From: Nostoc sp. ATCC 53789
GTDB taxonomy: Bacteria > Cyanobacteriota > Cyanobacteriia > Cyanobacteriales > Nostocaceae
Assembly: GCF_009873495.1 (NCBI RefSeq)
Contig: NZ_CP046703.1
Span: 1,178,001-1,242,000 of the forward strand
Direction: 5' to 3'
DNA length: 64,000 nt
The notes under the pieces are model-generated. The model had not been told where the DNA came from, did not search any database, and saw only the letters and a program-made list of their open reading frames with translations. A program made the position numbers and the translations under genes. This document shows, piece after piece, positions 62,956 to 64,000 of this stretch (position 1 is its first letter; each line of letters starts with the position of its first letter).

Positions 62956-63721
62956 GATGAATATTCCACCTTCTATTAACACAATTATTGGGCAACAGCC
63001 TTACCCGCTTTTATTCGCCATCATTAGTGGTTCCCACTTATATGGTTTTCCGTCACCTGATTCTGATTATGACTTGCGTGGGGTGCATATTTTACCAGTT
63101 GAAAAAGTTGTAGGATTGGAAACTGGGAATGAAACTATTGAAGTTTTAGAAATTCGCGAAGCTTTAGAAATTGATTTAGTAACTCATGATGTCAAAAAAT
63201 TCTTTTTAATGCTGCTTAAAAAAAATGGCTACGTATTAGAACAACTATACTCACCTTTAGTATTAACAACTTCACCCGAAGCCGAGGAATTAAAATTTAT
63301 TGCCAAAGGTTGCATTACCCGTCACCATTATTACCATTATATTGGTTTTGCTGCAACACAATGGAAGCTTTTTGAAAAAGAACAGACGTATCGATTAAAG
63401 CCTTTACTTTATGTTTATCGAGTTTTATTGACAGGGACTTATTTGATGCAAACAGGTATAGTTGAAGCTAATCTAATGAAATTAAATGAGGTTTTCAATT
63501 TACCATATATTCATGATTTAATTGCCCAAAAGCTAGCGGGGAAAGAAAAGTCTGTTGTGTCAAATGTTAATGTAAATTTTCATCAAATAGAATATGAACG
63601 TCTGCGTCATAAATTGCAGGAAGCGTACGAATCCAGCCTATTACCTGAAGTGCATTCAGCGAATGCGGCTTTACATAATTTGCTAGTACGTCTGAGAACT
63701 AATGTAAAATTACAGAAATAA
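62954..63721 (+). CDS. YcgL/RlaP-type predicted nucleotidyltransferase
   Basis: A 255-residue DNA-polymerase-beta-like nucleotidyltransferase. Active-site motif GSHLYGFPSPDSDYDLRG (~27-44), the G-S...SD-D-RG form seen in the YcgL family (RlaP when linked to RNA ligases). A helical C-terminal part follows (HHYYHYIGFAATQW, KPLLYVYRVLLTGTYLM). Either ATG at 62954 or 62957 can serve as start. No RNA ligase gene is in the window. Function undetermined, perhaps RNA end processing. It is divergent from the amidotransferase with zero intergenic distance. Confidence 0.85.
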   Translation: MMNIPPSINTIIGQQPYPLLFAIISGSHLYGFPSPDSDYDLRGVHILPVEKVVGLETGNETIEVLEIREALEIDLVTHDVKKFFLMLLKKNGYVLEQLYSPLVLTTSPEAEELKFIAKGCITRHHYYHYIGFAATQWKLFEKEQTYRLKPLLYVYRVLLTGTYLMQTGIVEANLMKLNEVFNLPYIHDLIAQKLAGKEKSVVSNVNVNFHQIEYERLRHKLQEAYESSLLPEVHSANAALHNLLVRLRTNVKLQK

Positions 63722-63910
63722 GTTTTATTTGTAAATCCTGTTTAAAAATATTCTTCTTGCTTTCAAGACTTCCAACTAAAAAAATATCCAATTTGTAGGA
63801 TGCGTTAGATAGAACGAGGTAATACACCGCGATATGTAAACTAAAAGCACCCTACAAATATCGGATAATTTATTTTTTGGTATTCCCTTAACTATTAATT
63901 TCTAACTTTT
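63722..63910. other. Short convergent gap
   Basis: No gene is seen. An AATTTGTAGGATGCGTTAGA word and the later CACCCTACAAATATCGGATAA are partial inverse matches (GTAGG...CCTAC), a common cyanobacterial repeat type. Confidence 0.4.
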
Positions 63911-64000
63911 TTACAACTTCAAATTCCAAGCAGCAAAAGCTAAGGTACCCCAACCAGCGAGAAAGGCTGCCCCGCCTAGTGGTGCGATCGCTCCCAAGGA
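63911..64000 (-). CDS. DUF423-family small membrane protein (C-terminal end only)
   Basis: The last 29 codons plus TAA (63911-63913) read GAIAPLGGAAFLAGWGTLAF, then AAWNLKL. This is the final helix of DUF423 (YgdD/TMEM256-like) proteins, which typically show TP-GG-FI-GW before the end. The 5' part lies beyond the window edge. Confidence 0.7.
   Translation of the reverse strand, partial: SLGAIAPLGGAAFLAGWGTLAFAAWNLKL

Noticed and set aside
1..64000. tRNA, rRNA and tmRNA genes
   Set aside because: No T-arm (GGTTCRANTCC-type) with a matching acceptor stem was found by eye. A weak structure could have been missed without a covariance search.

Overview
This is chromosomal DNA from a filamentous, very probably heterocyst-forming cyanobacterium of the Nostoc/Anabaena type. 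The signs are the dense HIP1 octamer (GCGATCGC) inside and between genes, a ferredoxin-dependent nitrate/nitrite assimilation cluster with NtcA-type promoters, a HetP-family protein, the beta-carboxysome shell protein CcmP, serine/threonine kinases with WD40 repeats, multi-PAS signalling proteins, and many small inverted-repeat (MITE-like) elements. The species cannot be fixed from sequence alone.

Region 1 (1-13.9 kb) is the nitrate assimilation region. After the 5' part of an FHA-PrsW membrane protease come, on the minus strand and in transcription order, nirA (nitrite reductase), nrtP (MFS nitrate permease), narB (nitrate reductase), a PsiE-family membrane protein and narM (nitrate reductase maturation). 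Divergent from nirA are a Rieske lipoprotein, a HEAT-repeat protein (candidate nirB), an orphan HicB-like protein, the LysR activator ntcB and cnaT. Both nirA and ntcB have a textbook NtcA-activated promoter: GTA-N8-TAC, exactly 22 nt, then a TAN3T -10 box. NtcA would therefore drive the structural operon and also the operon of its co-activator.

Region 2 (13.9-25 kb) holds an LCP cell-wall/polysaccharide protein, an AI-2E/PerM-type membrane protein, an inhibitory-type serpin lipoprotein beside a subtilisin-like protein with an altered catalytic Asp, rpe, and a HetP-family gene. A small HetC-like ABC-transporter C-terminal relic lies upstream of the HetP-family gene on the same strand. Nested repeats follow.

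Region 3 (25-40 kb) carries a GH116 beta-glucosidase, a secreted protein with two PPC-like domains, two Ser/Thr kinases, a STAS protein, a GH57 glycosidase, Nfu, a PAS-GAF histidine kinase and a ribbon-helix-helix protein.

Region 4 (40-52 kb) carries lepA, a four-PAS/GAF/GGDEF diguanylate cyclase, two GT4 glycosyltransferases, a pentapeptide-repeat protein and ccmP. The second glycosyltransferase resembles sucrose-phosphate synthase. Its leader contains what I read as a ydaO-yuaA (c-di-AMP) riboswitch, which would link a second messenger of osmotic stress to compatible-solute synthesis. This is the observation I would follow first.

Region 5 (52-64 kb) has argC, an MFS transporter, glpK with an upstream PAS-CRP hybrid regulator, a secreted thioredoxin-fold protein, a class II amidotransferase overlapping head-to-head with a YcgL/RlaP-type nucleotidyltransferase, and the C-terminal end of a DUF423 protein. 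Gene relics and MITE-like elements are spread throughout; for some of the elements the insertion-site duplications can be read directly.
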